Positions 9,707 to 20,226 of a DNA stretch of 64,000 nt are shown here, piece after piece; positions within the stretch are counted from its first letter, which is position 1; each line of letters opens with the position of its first letter. Source of the DNA: an uncultured Luteitalea sp. (GTDB lineage: Bacteria; Acidobacteriota; Vicinamibacteria; Vicinamibacterales; Vicinamibacteraceae); contig CAKTDA010000003.1 in the NCBI GenBank assembly GCA_934541105.1, forward strand, positions 248,001 to 312,000. Reading direction: 5' to 3'. The position numbers and the translations under genes are program-made. The notes beneath the pieces were generated by a model, which was not told the origin of the DNA, did not search any database, and saw only the letters and a list, made by a program, of their open reading frames with translations.

Positions 9707-9714
9707 CGGACCGG

Positions 9715-11739
9715 TCAGTCGCCGAGCACGGCGCGAACCGTCTCGAGCACCTGATCGGGCGTGAACGGCTTCGCGAGGACCGCCGAGGCACCCATGGCGC
9801 GGGCGACATCGAGGAACCCGCCATCGAATGCGCCCGACATCGCCACCACCGGCACGTCGGGTTGCTCCTGCCGCATGCGGCGGATCGTCTCGAGTCCCTC
9901 GTGGTCGGGCATCACGAGGTCGGTCAGCAGCAGGTCCACGTGTTGCTCGCCGCACAGGCGCAGCGCCTCGAGCCCGTTGGTGGCCTGCCGCACCTCATAA
10001 CCCGCCCCGGCAAGTGTCGCCGCGAGCAGCAGCCGAAGTCCCGGCTCGTCGTCGGCGACGACGATGCGCCGGCCGGCTGTCGGCGTCGGGTGGGACTTGC
10101 TGTCGTGTGCGTGCGGAGTCATGGCATCGCCGCCTCCCTCGGACGAGTCCTGTTGGTGCGCCGCGAGCACCTCGCGCACGCGCTGCACCAACTCGGTGGG
10201 CGTGAAGGGCTTGGCGAGGTGATGGCGCCCCGCGTCGAGCGCGGCGTCCTGACCAATGGCGTCGGCCGTGTAGCCGCTCATGTACAACACCGCGAGGCCT
10301 GGCTGCTGCCGACGCAGCGTGTCGGCCACCTCGCGGCCGCTCATCCGCGGCATCACGACATCGGTGAGCAGCAGGTCCACGCGCGCGCCGCTCGCCGCCG
10401 CGAGGGCCACCGCCTCGTCGCCGTGCGCCGCCGCGAGCACGTCGTAACCGTGGGCCCGCAGGACGTCGGCGGCAAGCCGCCGCACGGCTTCGTGATCCTC
10501 GACCACGAGCACCGTGCCCTGCCCGTCAGCCGTCCGTGCGTCAGCATACCCCGATGCCACATCAGTGGCCGCGGGCCTGTCGGACTGCGGCAGGTAGATG
10601 GTGAACGTCGTTCCCCTGTCGGGCGCGGTACGGACCGCGAGGTGGCCGCCGCTCTGCCTGATGATGCCGTAGGCCACCGGGAGGCCGAGGCCGGAACTGC
10701 GGCCCTTGCCCTTTGTCGTGAAGAACGGCTCGAAGATCCTCCGCAGGGTCTCCTCGTCCATCCCGATGCCCGTGTCGACCACGGTCAGGGCCACGAAGGC
10801 TCCCGCCGCGAGATCGTGCCGCGCGGCCGTCTCGGCATCGACGTCGATTGTCGATGCCCCGAACGTCAGCGTCCCGCCCGAGGGCATCGCGTCCGACGCG
10901 TTGATGGCGAGGTTCACGAGCACCTGCTCGAGCTGCACCGGATCGGCCATCACGGCCGGCAGCGCGTCCGGCAACACCGTTTGCAGCACGATGTCGGCAC
11001 GCAGCAGCCGGTCGAGCATGGGCCGCAGGTGTTCGACCACGCGGCCGACGTCGAGCGGCCGCGGCTGGAGCACCTGCCTCCGGCTGAAGGCCAGCAGCTG
11101 CTGCGTGAGCGCTGCGGCACGCTCACCGGCCTGCAGGATGCTGGCGGCGTCGGCCCGCAACGGATCGGATTCGTGCAGCCGCGCCAGCAGCAGCTGCGCA
11201 TACCCGTTGATCACCGTGAGCAGGTTGTTGAAGTCGTGCGCCACGCCCCCCGCGAGCTGGCCCACTGCTTCCATCTTCTGGGACTGCGCAAGCTGTGCTT
11301 CGAGCTCCTTCTCCGCAGTGACGTCGGTGGCGAGCACGAGTCGGGCCCTGCGGCCCTCGTAGAGCGTCGGGTGTGACGACAGGCGGGCAAACAGCAGGGA
11401 GCCGTCCTTGCGCAGGTGACGCCAGGGGCCGCTGCGCTTGATCGTGTCGGGCGCCTCGTGGGCCGACGTACGCACCCGCTCGACGTCCTCCTGCGGACGG
11501 ATGTCGAGAATCGTGCGCGCGAGGAACTCCTCCCGCGAGTACCCGTACATGGCCTCGGCCGCGGTGTTGACGCCGAGGAACGCCAGCGTCTCGACGTCGT
11601 AGATCCACATCGGCTGCGGGTTCTCCTGGAACAGGAGCCGGTCCTGCCGCTGCCGTTCGCGCAGGGCCTCGACCTGCGTCCGATCCGTCCCGTTCGCGTC
11701 CGACTCGCCGGCCACGGCCACCTCAGGGACGGACGCCAC
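9715..11739 (-). CDS. Hybrid histidine kinase: PAS, HisKA, HATPase, two receiver domains
   Basis: The 674-residue soluble signalling protein has no membrane span. Domain order is: PAS at about 33-145 (FQENPQPMWIYDVETLAFLGVN); HisKA with the phospho-acceptor H168 in GGVAHDFNNLL; an ATPase domain at 260-385 (N280, DTGIGM, GLGLP); receiver 1 at 408-525 (D460 in LLLTDVVMP, K510); and receiver 2 at 557-672 (D607, K657). The two receivers are joined by a Ser/Gly/His-rich linker. No output domain is present, so phosphate may pass to a separate regulator; none lies beside it. Its start overlaps the end of the upstream lipoprotein gene by 17 bases, indicating co-transcription. Confidence 0.9.
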   Translation of the reverse strand: MASVPEVAVAGESDANGTDRTQVEALRERQRQDRLLFQENPQPMWIYDVETLAFLGVNTAAEAMYGYSREEFLARTILDIRPQEDVERVRTSAHEAPDTIKRSGPWRHLRKDGSLLFARLSSHPTLYEGRRARLVLATDVTAEKELEAQLAQSQKMEAVGQLAGGVAHDFNNLLTVINGYAQLLLARLHESDPLRADAASILQAGERAAALTQQLLAFSRRQVLQPRPLDVGRVVEHLRPMLDRLLRADIVLQTVLPDALPAVMADPVQLEQVLVNLAINASDAMPSGGTLTFGASTIDVDAETAARHDLAAGAFVALTVVDTGIGMDEETLRRIFEPFFTTKGKGRSSGLGLPVAYGIIRQSGGHLAVRTAPDRGTTFTIYLPQSDRPAATDVASGYADARTADGQGTVLVVEDHEAVRRLAADVLRAHGYDVLAAAHGDEAVALAAASGARVDLLLTDVVMPRMSGREVADTLRRQQPGLAVLYMSGYTADAIGQDAALDAGRHHLAKPFTPTELVQRVREVLAAHQQDSSEGGGDAMTPHAHDSKSHPTPTAGRRIVVADDEPGLRLLLAATLAGAGYEVRQATNGLEALRLCGEQHVDLLLTDLVMPDHEGLETIRRMRQEQPDVPVVAMSGAFDGGFLDVARAMGASAVLAKPFTPDQVLETVRAVLGD

Positions 11740-12781
11740 GCAGTTCTTCCTCGATCACCGCGGCGAAGGCGTCAACTGGCTGCGCGCCGCGCACTTCGCG
11801 GCCGTTCACGAAGAAGCCGGGCGTGCTGTTCAGCCCGAGTGACTCGCCCTGCGCGACGTCCTTCTGCACGGCTGCCTTCGCCTCGGGGCCGGCGAGGCAC
11901 GCCGTGAACGCCGGCATGTCGAGCGACGCGGCGGCGGCGTAGCGCGCAAGCGTCGCGTCGCTCGCGTCGCTGCCCGCGTCGGCGTAGACGGCGTCGTGGA
12001 ACTCCCAGAACCGATCCTGGCGGCCGGCGCACCATGCCGCCTCGGACACGCGCCGCGCCTGAGGGTGCAGCCCGTCGAGCGGCAGGTGCTTGTAGACGAG
12101 GCGCACCTGGCCCTTGTAGCGCTCGAGCAGCGTCGTCAGCGTCGGCTGCACGCGGCGGCAGAACGGGCAGTGGAAGTCGGAGTACTCGACGATCGTCACG
12201 GGCGCCGTGGCCACGCCGCGCACGGGCGCGCCCTCGATGTCCACCTCGGCGCGGAAAGGCGCCGGCCCGGCTAGCGTCACGGTCACGTCCGCCGAGGCAC
12301 GCAGCCCGGCGACGACGGCGTCGCGGCGCGCCTCGCGCTGTTGCTCGGTCAGGAACTCGCGGATCTGCGGGCGCAGCTGCGCGGCGTCGCCGCGGATGCG
12401 CGCCCGGTTGGCCTCGATGAATGCGTCGATCTGTGGCTCGGTGACCGCCGTGACGCGGCTCGTGATCTCGGCCTGCTCGAAGGCCTCCACCGTGATGCCG
12501 CGGCGCGCCGCCTCGGCTTCGACAAGCCTTTGCGCGACGAGCGCCTCGAGCTGCTGCTTCTTCAGGTCGTACAACTGCTCCTCGAGCCGCGAGAGCTCGA
12601 GTCCCGCGGCCTTCCGGAGGTCCTGCTCCGTGATTGGCGTGCCGTTGACGGTCGCGAGCACGTCGCCCGGCGCGGCGGCCGCCGTGCCGGCGCCGCTGAC
12701 TGGCTGGGCCGATGAGGACGATGACGTCGCGGTGCAGCCAGCGGCGAGCATGGCCGCCACCAGGGCAGAACAGATGCGCAT
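11723..12781 (-). CDS. Lipoprotein with SurA-like N-domain and DsbA-like thioredoxin domain
   Basis: The product has 352 residues. The lipobox LAAGC places the acylated cysteine at C16, followed by a Ser/Ala linker. Residues 40-165 resemble the SurA/peptidyl-prolyl isomerase N-terminal chaperone domain (VLATVNGTPITEQDLRKA). Residues 185-350 form a DsbA/Thioredoxin_4 domain with active site C205-P-F-C208 and cis-proline P321 in NSTPGFFVNG. It would act in the periplasm, anchored to a membrane, in disulphide formation or isomerisation coupled to folding. The gene follows the GumN-like gene by 28 bases and overlaps the histidine kinase gene downstream. A possible AGGAAG ribosome site precedes ATG 12781. 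Confidence 0.85.
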   Translation of the reverse strand: MRICSALVAAMLAAGCTATSSSSSAQPVSGAGTAAAAPGDVLATVNGTPITEQDLRKAAGLELSRLEEQLYDLKKQQLEALVAQRLVEAEAARRGITVEAFEQAEITSRVTAVTEPQIDAFIEANRARIRGDAAQLRPQIREFLTEQQREARRDAVVAGLRASADVTVTLAGPAPFRAEVDIEGAPVRGVATAPVTIVEYSDFHCPFCRRVQPTLTTLLERYKGQVRLVYKHLPLDGLHPQARRVSEAAWCAGRQDRFWEFHDAVYADAGSDASDATLARYAAAASLDMPAFTACLAGPEAKAAVQKDVAQGESLGLNSTPGFFVNGREVRGAQPVDAFAAVIEEELRGVRP

Positions 12782-12809
12782 GGAATCGTGAGTCTTCCTG
12801 CCCGGACGG

Positions 12810-13751
12810 CTAAGGCCGCACCCGGGCGATGTCGTAACCGCGTGTCTCGAGCAACTGCAGCAGGTTCCCGGGGCCCACGAGGTGCAGCGCCCCGACCGCG
12901 ACGAACAATGCCTCGTGGGGCGCCTGGCGCCTCAGGGCGTCGATCCGATCGGCCATGCGGTGGTTCCGGGCCACGAGCACCTCGGCCTCGAACTTCCTCG
13001 CCAGCGCCGGATCTCCCGGCGTATGTGACAGCGCACCGGCCAGCTTGTCGGCGTCGCCTTGCAGGTACCACTCCACGAGCGCGGCACTCGTCGGCCCGGA
13101 GCCGGGCGACTCGAGCTCGTCGAGCGCCGCGTCGAGCAGCGCCGCCAGCTCCCCGGCAGTGAAGGCATCGAAGGTGCCGGCCTGCTCGGCCACGGTCTCC
13201 AGTCCGCCGACCTGCTTGCCGGCCGCCTCGGCGTCGGCGTAGAGCTGCGCGTCGAGCGACATCCTGCCTTCGAGCAAATCGGGCAGGTAGTCGAGTGTCG
13301 CCAACTGGGCCAGCGCGGCCCATGGCTTCAGGCGATCGAGCATCCCGACCAGCAGGGGTGCCACGGCGGGTGCGCGAGGCTCGATGGCTGCGCGCACGCG
13401 GGACTCGAGCCGCTCGAACCGTGCCTCCCCGATGATGGCACGAAGCCGCGTGTCGGCGGGCAGCAGGAGTGCCGCAGCCATCTGTGCCTGCGTCGCGCCG
13501 TCGAGGGGAACTTCGGTGACAACGCGATCGGCGCGAGCCAGGGCATCACGGACGGCCTGCGGCAGTGCCAGGACCCGGGCATCGGGCACGTGGATCGTAC
13601 CGAACAACGCCACAGGCGTCGGACCGTGCCGGCCTTCCCAGAGGAGTGGCGCCGTCGTCGGTGACTGTCCGACAGCGAGGCTGGTCGTGCCGGCGACGAG
13701 CACGGCAAGCACGACAAGCAGCAGTGCCGGCGCAGTCCGAGGCGAACACAT
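12810..13751 (-). CDS. TraB/GumN family exported protein
   Basis: This 313-residue protein has an N-terminal signal sequence (hydrophobic run ALLLVVLAVLVAGTTSLAVG). Family signatures are LFGTIHVPD near the start of the mature chain, VGGLETVAEQAGTFDAF in the middle, ARNHRMADRI, and FVAVGALHLVGPGNLLQLL near the end. GumN/TraB proteins are predicted metal-dependent hydrolases related to erythromycin-esterase/Tiki proteases; activity in bacteria is mostly unproven. ATG 13751 is chosen; a GTG lies two codons earlier. It begins just after the stop of the flavoprotein gene and is followed by the lipoprotein gene, so it sits inside a four-gene minus-strand run. Confidence 0.82.
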   Translation of the reverse strand: MCSPRTAPALLLVVLAVLVAGTTSLAVGQSPTTAPLLWEGRHGPTPVALFGTIHVPDARVLALPQAVRDALARADRVVTEVPLDGATQAQMAAALLLPADTRLRAIIGEARFERLESRVRAAIEPRAPAVAPLLVGMLDRLKPWAALAQLATLDYLPDLLEGRMSLDAQLYADAEAAGKQVGGLETVAEQAGTFDAFTAGELAALLDAALDELESPGSGPTSAALVEWYLQGDADKLAGALSHTPGDPALARKFEAEVLVARNHRMADRIDALRRQAPHEALFVAVGALHLVGPGNLLQLLETRGYDIARVRP

Positions 13752-13757
13752 CGGCAC

Positions 13758-15020
13758 TCATCGTGACACAGGAGGCCGGCCGGCGAGGATGCGCGCGGCT
13801 GCCGCCTTGCCCGCCACGACGCCGCTCGCCCAGGCCCACTGGAAGTTGAAGCCGCCGATCCGGCCATCCACGTCGCACACCTCGCCGCAGAGGAACAGGC
13901 CGCGACATGCGCGGGCCTCGAGTTGCGCCGAGAGCGCCGCGAGCGGCACCCCCCCGGCCGTGACCTCGGCCACCTCGAAGCCCCGCGTGCCGTCGGCAGG
14001 CAGGCGGTACGCCGTGCAGGCGGCCACGAGCCGTCGCCTTGCGCTGCGTGGCAGGGTCGCCGCGGAGTGATCGGCGGCCACGCCGGCCTCCTCGCAGATG
14101 GCGTCCGCGAGCCGGTCGGGCAGTGGCGGCGACAGCGCGCGGCGGACAGGCCGCGCGCCGAGCCGCTGGAGCCGATCGTCGAGATCCTCCGGCGACGTGC
14201 CGGGCAGCCAGTCCACGAGCAGTCCCGCGCCTTCGTCGTCCGCGCGTGCGGCGAGCCAGTGCCGGCTGACGTCGAGGACCGCAGGGCCCGAGACGCCGCG
14301 ATGCGTACAGAGCAGTGCGCCGGAGACGCGTCGCAGGTGACGGCCGGTTCCGGTCACGACCATCAGGGCGACGTCGGCAGACAATCCGGCGCGAGCGCGC
14401 AGCGGGTGGCCATCCGGCAACGTCAGGGGGACGAGCGCTGGCGTGATGCGCGGCGTCAGCGGCAGGCCGAGAGCCCTGGCGATCGCGTACCCGGTGCCGT
14501 CCGACCCGGTCTTCGGCACGCTGCGTCCGCCCGTGGCCAGGATCACGGCGTCGGCGTGGATCGCGGCATCCGTTGCGTCCGTCACGACGAACCCATCGCC
14601 GGCGCCGACGATCCGCGCCACACGCCGGGGATGCAGGAGCTGCACGCCCGCACGGCGGGCCGCGCGGAGCAATGCGTCGAGCACGTCGCCTGCCCGGTCG
14701 CTCACGGGAAACAGCTTGCCCGTGTCCTCCCGCTTCAGCGCGACGCCCTCGGCGGCAAAGAACGCGCGCGTGGCGTCCACGTCGAATGCGCGCAGGATGC
14801 GGCGGATTGCTGGCGGCGTCGATCCGTTGAAGTCGCGCTCGTCGACGACGTGATGGGTGACGTTGCAGCGGCCGCCGCCCGCGATCAGGATCTTGGCGCC
14901 CAGGCGCGGTGCGCCATCGATGGCCACGACTGGGCGTCCGGGCGCGTTGCGGGCTGCCGTGATCGCTGCCATGAGTCCCGCTGCACCGGCGCCCACGACC
15001 GCAATCGCCGCTTTTTGCAT
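13758..15020 (-). CDS. NAD(P)/FAD-dependent oxidoreductase, HI0933/BaiN family
   Basis: The 420-residue protein has an N-terminal dinucleotide-binding motif, AVVGAGAAGLMAAITAA. Family hallmarks are KILIAGGGRCNVTH, GKLFPVSDRAGDVLDAL, ATGGRSVPKTGSDGTGY, EVTAGGVPL and GLFLCGEVCDVDGRIGGFN. Members bind FAD; the related Clostridium BaiN is linked to bile-acid reduction, but most members have no known substrate. ATG 15020 gives the expected N-terminus; a TTG nine bases upstream is an alternative. The gene heads a minus-strand run through the GumN-like, lipoprotein and kinase genes. The first bases upstream are AT-rich for this genome and may hold the promoter. Confidence 0.85.
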   Translation of the reverse strand: MQKAAIAVVGAGAAGLMAAITAARNAPGRPVVAIDGAPRLGAKILIAGGGRCNVTHHVVDERDFNGSTPPAIRRILRAFDVDATRAFFAAEGVALKREDTGKLFPVSDRAGDVLDALLRAARRAGVQLLHPRRVARIVGAGDGFVVTDATDAAIHADAVILATGGRSVPKTGSDGTGYAIARALGLPLTPRITPALVPLTLPDGHPLRARAGLSADVALMVVTGTGRHLRRVSGALLCTHRGVSGPAVLDVSRHWLAARADDEGAGLLVDWLPGTSPEDLDDRLQRLGARPVRRALSPPLPDRLADAICEEAGVAADHSAATLPRSARRRLVAACTAYRLPADGTRGFEVAEVTAGGVPLAALSAQLEARACRGLFLCGEVCDVDGRIGGFNFQWAWASGVVAGKAAAARILAGRPPVSR

Positions 15021-15110
15021 CCTTAACAATCTTTTAGCTGCCGCTTAACCACTTCCTGCCCGGTCACGTCGTCCAATGGTACCGAGCCCCGGGGGAGGGG
15101 TGCGGGAACA

Positions 15111-15170
15111 AAGTCGGAAGTCGGAAGTTGGAAGTCAGAAGGGAAGTTCGAAGTCGGAAGTTCGAAGGGA
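15111..15170. repeat. Degenerate heptamer tandem repeat (AAGTCGG-like)
   Basis: About nine consecutive units are visible: aagtcgg, aagtcgg, aagttgg, aagtcag, a short aaggg, aagttcg, aagtcgg, aagttcg, aaggga. The tract lies between the BaiN-family gene and the exported Gly-rich protein gene, 47 bases before the start of the latter. Confidence 0.85.
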
Positions 15171-15216
15171 TACCCCCTTAAGACTTGAGACTTTCGTACT
15201 GATAGAGGGCATCGAG

Positions 15217-16227
15217 ATGAAGCAGCACATCAGGAGTGTGGCGCTCGGGGCGTTGATGGGTGTGGCGGTGGCTGGCGTGGCGCGCGGGCAGGCGCCTGCG
15301 GCCGATGCCGCGCCGGCCGGGCAGGAGGCGTCGGCAAAGGGCGACCCTGCGAAGGCCCGTGCCGTAATTGACGCCGTGGTCAAGGCGATGGGCGGCGAGA
15401 AGGTCACGAAGATGACCGGGTTCACCGCCGAGGGCGAGTACCGGCAGGTGCTCGGCGAGCGCGAGATGACCGGCGGGATCGAGATGGCCGGCCTGATGCC
15501 CGACGCCTTCCAGGTGTCGCGGCAGTTCATGCGGCCAGACGGCATGGCCGGTCCCCGCATGACGCAGACCGTCAAGGGGAGCGAGGCCTTCCGCGATGCG
15601 ACGGGCATGGGCGGTGGCGGCTTCATGCGCTTTGGCGGGCCCGGTGGCCCGGGCGGTCCCGGTGGCCAGGGTGGCCCCGGCGGTCCCGGTGCGGGTGGCC
15701 CTGGCGGACAGAACCGGCAGGACCCGGCCGTGATGATCAAGGCCGACCTCTATCGGACGCTGCTCGGCATCATGCCCGGATCGCCGGTGCTCTCGGGGCT
15801 GACCTTCACGCACGTGGCCGAGGCCGAGGCGCCGAGCGGCGTGGCCGATGTCATCGACATCAGCGGTCCCGACAACTTCCGTGCGCGGCTGTTCGTGGAT
15901 CAGGCCGAGCATCGTCCGTTGATGCTCAGTTACATGATGCGCCAGCCGCGGGTGCGGCAGATGACGCCGCCGCCGGCGTTCAAGACCGACGAGGAGCGCC
16001 GCGCCTACTTCGAGGACATGCGGAAGAAGTTCGAGGCCGAACCGCCGCCGCCGCTCGTCGAGGCCCACGTGTACTACAGCGATTACCGCAAGGTCGATGG
16101 CGTCCTGCTGCCGCACCGGATCACGCGCCAGCTCGAAGGCGCGGTGCAGGAGGAGTGGACGATCGACAAGTACAAGGTCAATGCGCCGCTCAAGGCGGAG
16201 CAGTTCCAGAAGAAGTCGAGCAACTGA
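15217..16227 (+). CDS. Exported protein with collagen-like Gly-Pro-rich segment (LolA-like fold suspected)
   Basis: The 336-residue product starts MKQHIRSVALGALMGVAVAG, a signal peptide. The start at 15217 is supported by AGAGGG seven bases upstream. A long GGPGG-type run covers about residues 130-168. The chain resembles exported acidobacterial proteins that assess or carry a lipid or lipoprotein: ARAVIDAVVKAMGG early, and EEWTIDKYKVNAPLKAEQF at the end recall the LolA/outer-membrane lipoprotein-sorting superfamily. I cannot name a function. It is followed after one base by the Oar-like receptor, which has its own Gly-rich run, so the two probably work together at the outer membrane. Confidence 0.7.
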   Translation: MKQHIRSVALGALMGVAVAGVARGQAPAADAAPAGQEASAKGDPAKARAVIDAVVKAMGGEKVTKMTGFTAEGEYRQVLGEREMTGGIEMAGLMPDAFQVSRQFMRPDGMAGPRMTQTVKGSEAFRDATGMGGGGFMRFGGPGGPGGPGGQGGPGGPGAGGPGGQNRQDPAVMIKADLYRTLLGIMPGSPVLSGLTFTHVAEAEAPSGVADVIDISGPDNFRARLFVDQAEHRPLMLSYMMRQPRVRQMTPPPAFKTDEERRAYFEDMRKKFEAEPPPPLVEAHVYYSDYRKVDGVLLPHRITRQLEGAVQEEWTIDKYKVNAPLKAEQFQKKSSN

Positions 16228-16228
16228 C

Positions 16229-18865
<2,637 letters not shown>

Positions 18866-18928
18866 GCCCGGCCCAGTCTCGACCTCTCGACGGGCCTCCT
18901 TCCCCTTCCCCTGGTTCGTCGGAGCAGC

Positions 18929-18967
18929 GGGCGGATCTGGCGCAAGCCGGATCCGCCCGTCGTTTTT
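18929..18967 (+). terminator. Intrinsic terminator after the Oar-like receptor
   Basis: Arm 18929-18941 (GGGCGGATCTGGC) pairs with 18946-18958 (GCCGGATCCGCCC) as 13 base pairs with one G-U, closed by a GCAA tetraloop. Five T residues follow at 18963-18967. It lies 63 bases after the receptor stop and is the clearest terminator in the window. Confidence 0.9.
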
Positions 18968-18998
18968 CCAGCCGTCGAGGCGACGCCTGACCGTGGGG

Positions 18999-19472
18999 TC
19001 AATCGCCGGGCGGCAGCGTCTCGAGCACGATCTCGACCGTCTTCGCGCTGTAGAGCTTGCGCTTCACGTACCGGAACATCACCTCGATCTCGCCCTCCTC
19101 GCCGGGGTCGAGGTCGCCGAGGTGGTTGCTCTCCGACGAGGCGATGAGCGAGCCCTTCTCGTCGAAGAGCGCGATGCCTATGCCGAAGTCCAGCGGCTTG
19201 CTGCCGGTGTTGACGACCTTCAGGAATGCCTGCGGCCCGCGGCCGCTCTTGAACGGGTTCAGCCGCACGCCGCCTTCGAGGCTGAAGCGCACGGACCTGA
19301 TGCTGATGCCTTCCACAACGAGTTCGACCGGCACGGTCTCGCCGGCGTCGAAGCGGACCTTCTTCGAGACCGTGTCGGCATGGGCGGCAGGGACGGCCAG
19401 GAGGATGGCAGTGATGGACAGGATGGCGCGGGCAATCGCCCGCGCGGCGGGTACACGAAACAACGTGGTCAT
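18999..19472 (-). CDS. Exported protein of unknown function (beta-sandwich suspected)
   Basis: The 157-residue product has a signal peptide ending near AAHA (AILSITAILLAVPAAHA). The mature part is rich in beta-strand pattern: VRFDAGETVPVELVVEGISI, FLKVVNTGSKPLDFGIGIALFD and LDPGEEGEIEVMFRYV. The middle recalls FxLYD-type domains, where a 'long-range adjustment of exported hormone-like' role is not known; I do not assign a function. No cysteine is present in the mature chain. The gene converges on the terminator side of the Oar-like receptor. The start is supported by TAAGTT six bases upstream. Confidence 0.65.
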   Translation of the reverse strand: MTTLFRVPAARAIARAILSITAILLAVPAAHADTVSKKVRFDAGETVPVELVVEGISIRSVRFSLEGGVRLNPFKSGRGPQAFLKVVNTGSKPLDFGIGIALFDEKGSLIASSESNHLGDLDPGEEGEIEVMFRYVKRKLYSAKTVEIVLETLPPGD

Positions 19473-19484
19473 ATGAAGAACTTA
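19473..19484 (-). promoter_or_regulatory. -10-like box, leaderless start of exported protein
   Basis: On the minus strand TAAGTT is followed by six bases and the ATG at 19472. Confidence 0.4.
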
Positions 19485-19556
19485 CGGTGACAGGCCGATT
19501 CCTGCACGCCCGAATGACACAACGCGCCCCGCGACTGACCCGAACGCGCGCATTTC

Positions 19557-19598
19557 CGGGCTCCGGGTGCCGGGTATCGCGTATCGGGTCGCGGGGAA
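19557..19598. repeat. Degenerate heptamer tandem repeat (CGGGTAT-like)
   Basis: Six heptamers in register: cgggctc, cgggtgc, cgggtat, cgcgtat, cgggtcg, cggggaa. The tract lies between the divergent exported-protein gene and pdxH. Confidence 0.7.
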
Positions 19599-19632
19599 GA
19601 CGGCAGGGCGCGCTCCCGTAGCCCGTCCCTCG

Positions 19633-19646
19633 TAAGATGAGGGGCC
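19633..19646 (+). promoter_or_regulatory. -10-like box close to pdxH start
   Basis: TAAGAT at 19633-19638 is eight bases before ATG 19647. A GAGGGG ribosome-site-like run lies in the spacer, so a leadered transcript from an upstream promoter is also possible. Confidence 0.3.
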
Positions 19647-20222
19647 ATGGACGACCCCATCGCGCGGTTCACCGAAGTCATGGCGCGTGCGGCACAGGAC
19701 GCGCCGTTCGATCCGATTGCCGTGTCGCTCGCCACGAGCACGGCCGATGGCCGGCCATCATGCCGCGTGGTCCTGCTGCACGAGGTCGATGCGCGCGGCT
19801 TCGTCTTCCACACCAACTACGCCGGCCGCAAGGCGACCGACATCGAAGGCAACCCGCACGCCGCGATCTGCGCGTACTGGCCCTGGATCGAGACGCAGGT
19901 ACGCATCGAGGGCACGGTCGCGCGGGTATCCACCGCCGAATCGGACCGGTACTTCGGCATCCGCCCGCGCGGGAGCCAGGTCGGCGCCTGGGCCTCGCTC
20001 CAGAGCCAGCCCCTCGACGCCCGCGAGACGCTCGTCGCCCGCGTGAAGCAGTACGAGTCTGAGTTCGAGGGCCATGACGTGCCGCGCCCCGAACACTGGG
20101 GCGGCTATCGCCTGCGCCCGCTGCGCATCGAGTTCTGGAAGGCCGGCGAGTTCCGCCTGCACGACCGCGAGGTCTACGAACGCGTCGGCGACGGCTGGAC
20201 GCTCCAGCGCCTGTATCCGTGA
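19647..20222 (+). CDS. pdxH: Pyridoxamine/pyridoxine 5'-phosphate oxidase
   Basis: The 191-residue product fits the family length. PdxH uses FMN and oxygen to convert pyridoxine or pyridoxamine phosphate into pyridoxal 5'-phosphate, the cofactor needed by the dehydratase encoded at 57.1 kb. Signatures are SCRVVLLHEVDARGFVFHTNY, GRKATDIEGNPHAA, IRPRGSQVGAWASLQSQPL, and the C-terminal WGGYRLRPLRIEFWKAGEFRL with HDREVYER. RLHDR is the substrate-binding motif. The gene stands alone and converges on the PLC-like gene, with four bases between stops. Confidence 0.93.
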   Translation: MDDPIARFTEVMARAAQDAPFDPIAVSLATSTADGRPSCRVVLLHEVDARGFVFHTNYAGRKATDIEGNPHAAICAYWPWIETQVRIEGTVARVSTAESDRYFGIRPRGSQVGAWASLQSQPLDARETLVARVKQYESEFEGHDVPRPEHWGGYRLRPLRIEFWKAGEFRLHDREVYERVGDGWTLQRLYP

Positions 20223-20226
20223 CCCC

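Noticed and set aside
9698..9723. Inverted repeat GGCGACT...AGTCGCC across the two convergent stop codons as a bidirectional terminator
   Set aside because: It arises because both proteins end in Gly-Asp; there is no T-run and the loop is 12 bases.
15076..15216. Upstream extension of the exported Gly-rich protein to base 15076
   Set aside because: The extra codons translate the heptamer repeat; the signal peptide and ribosome site place the start at 15217.
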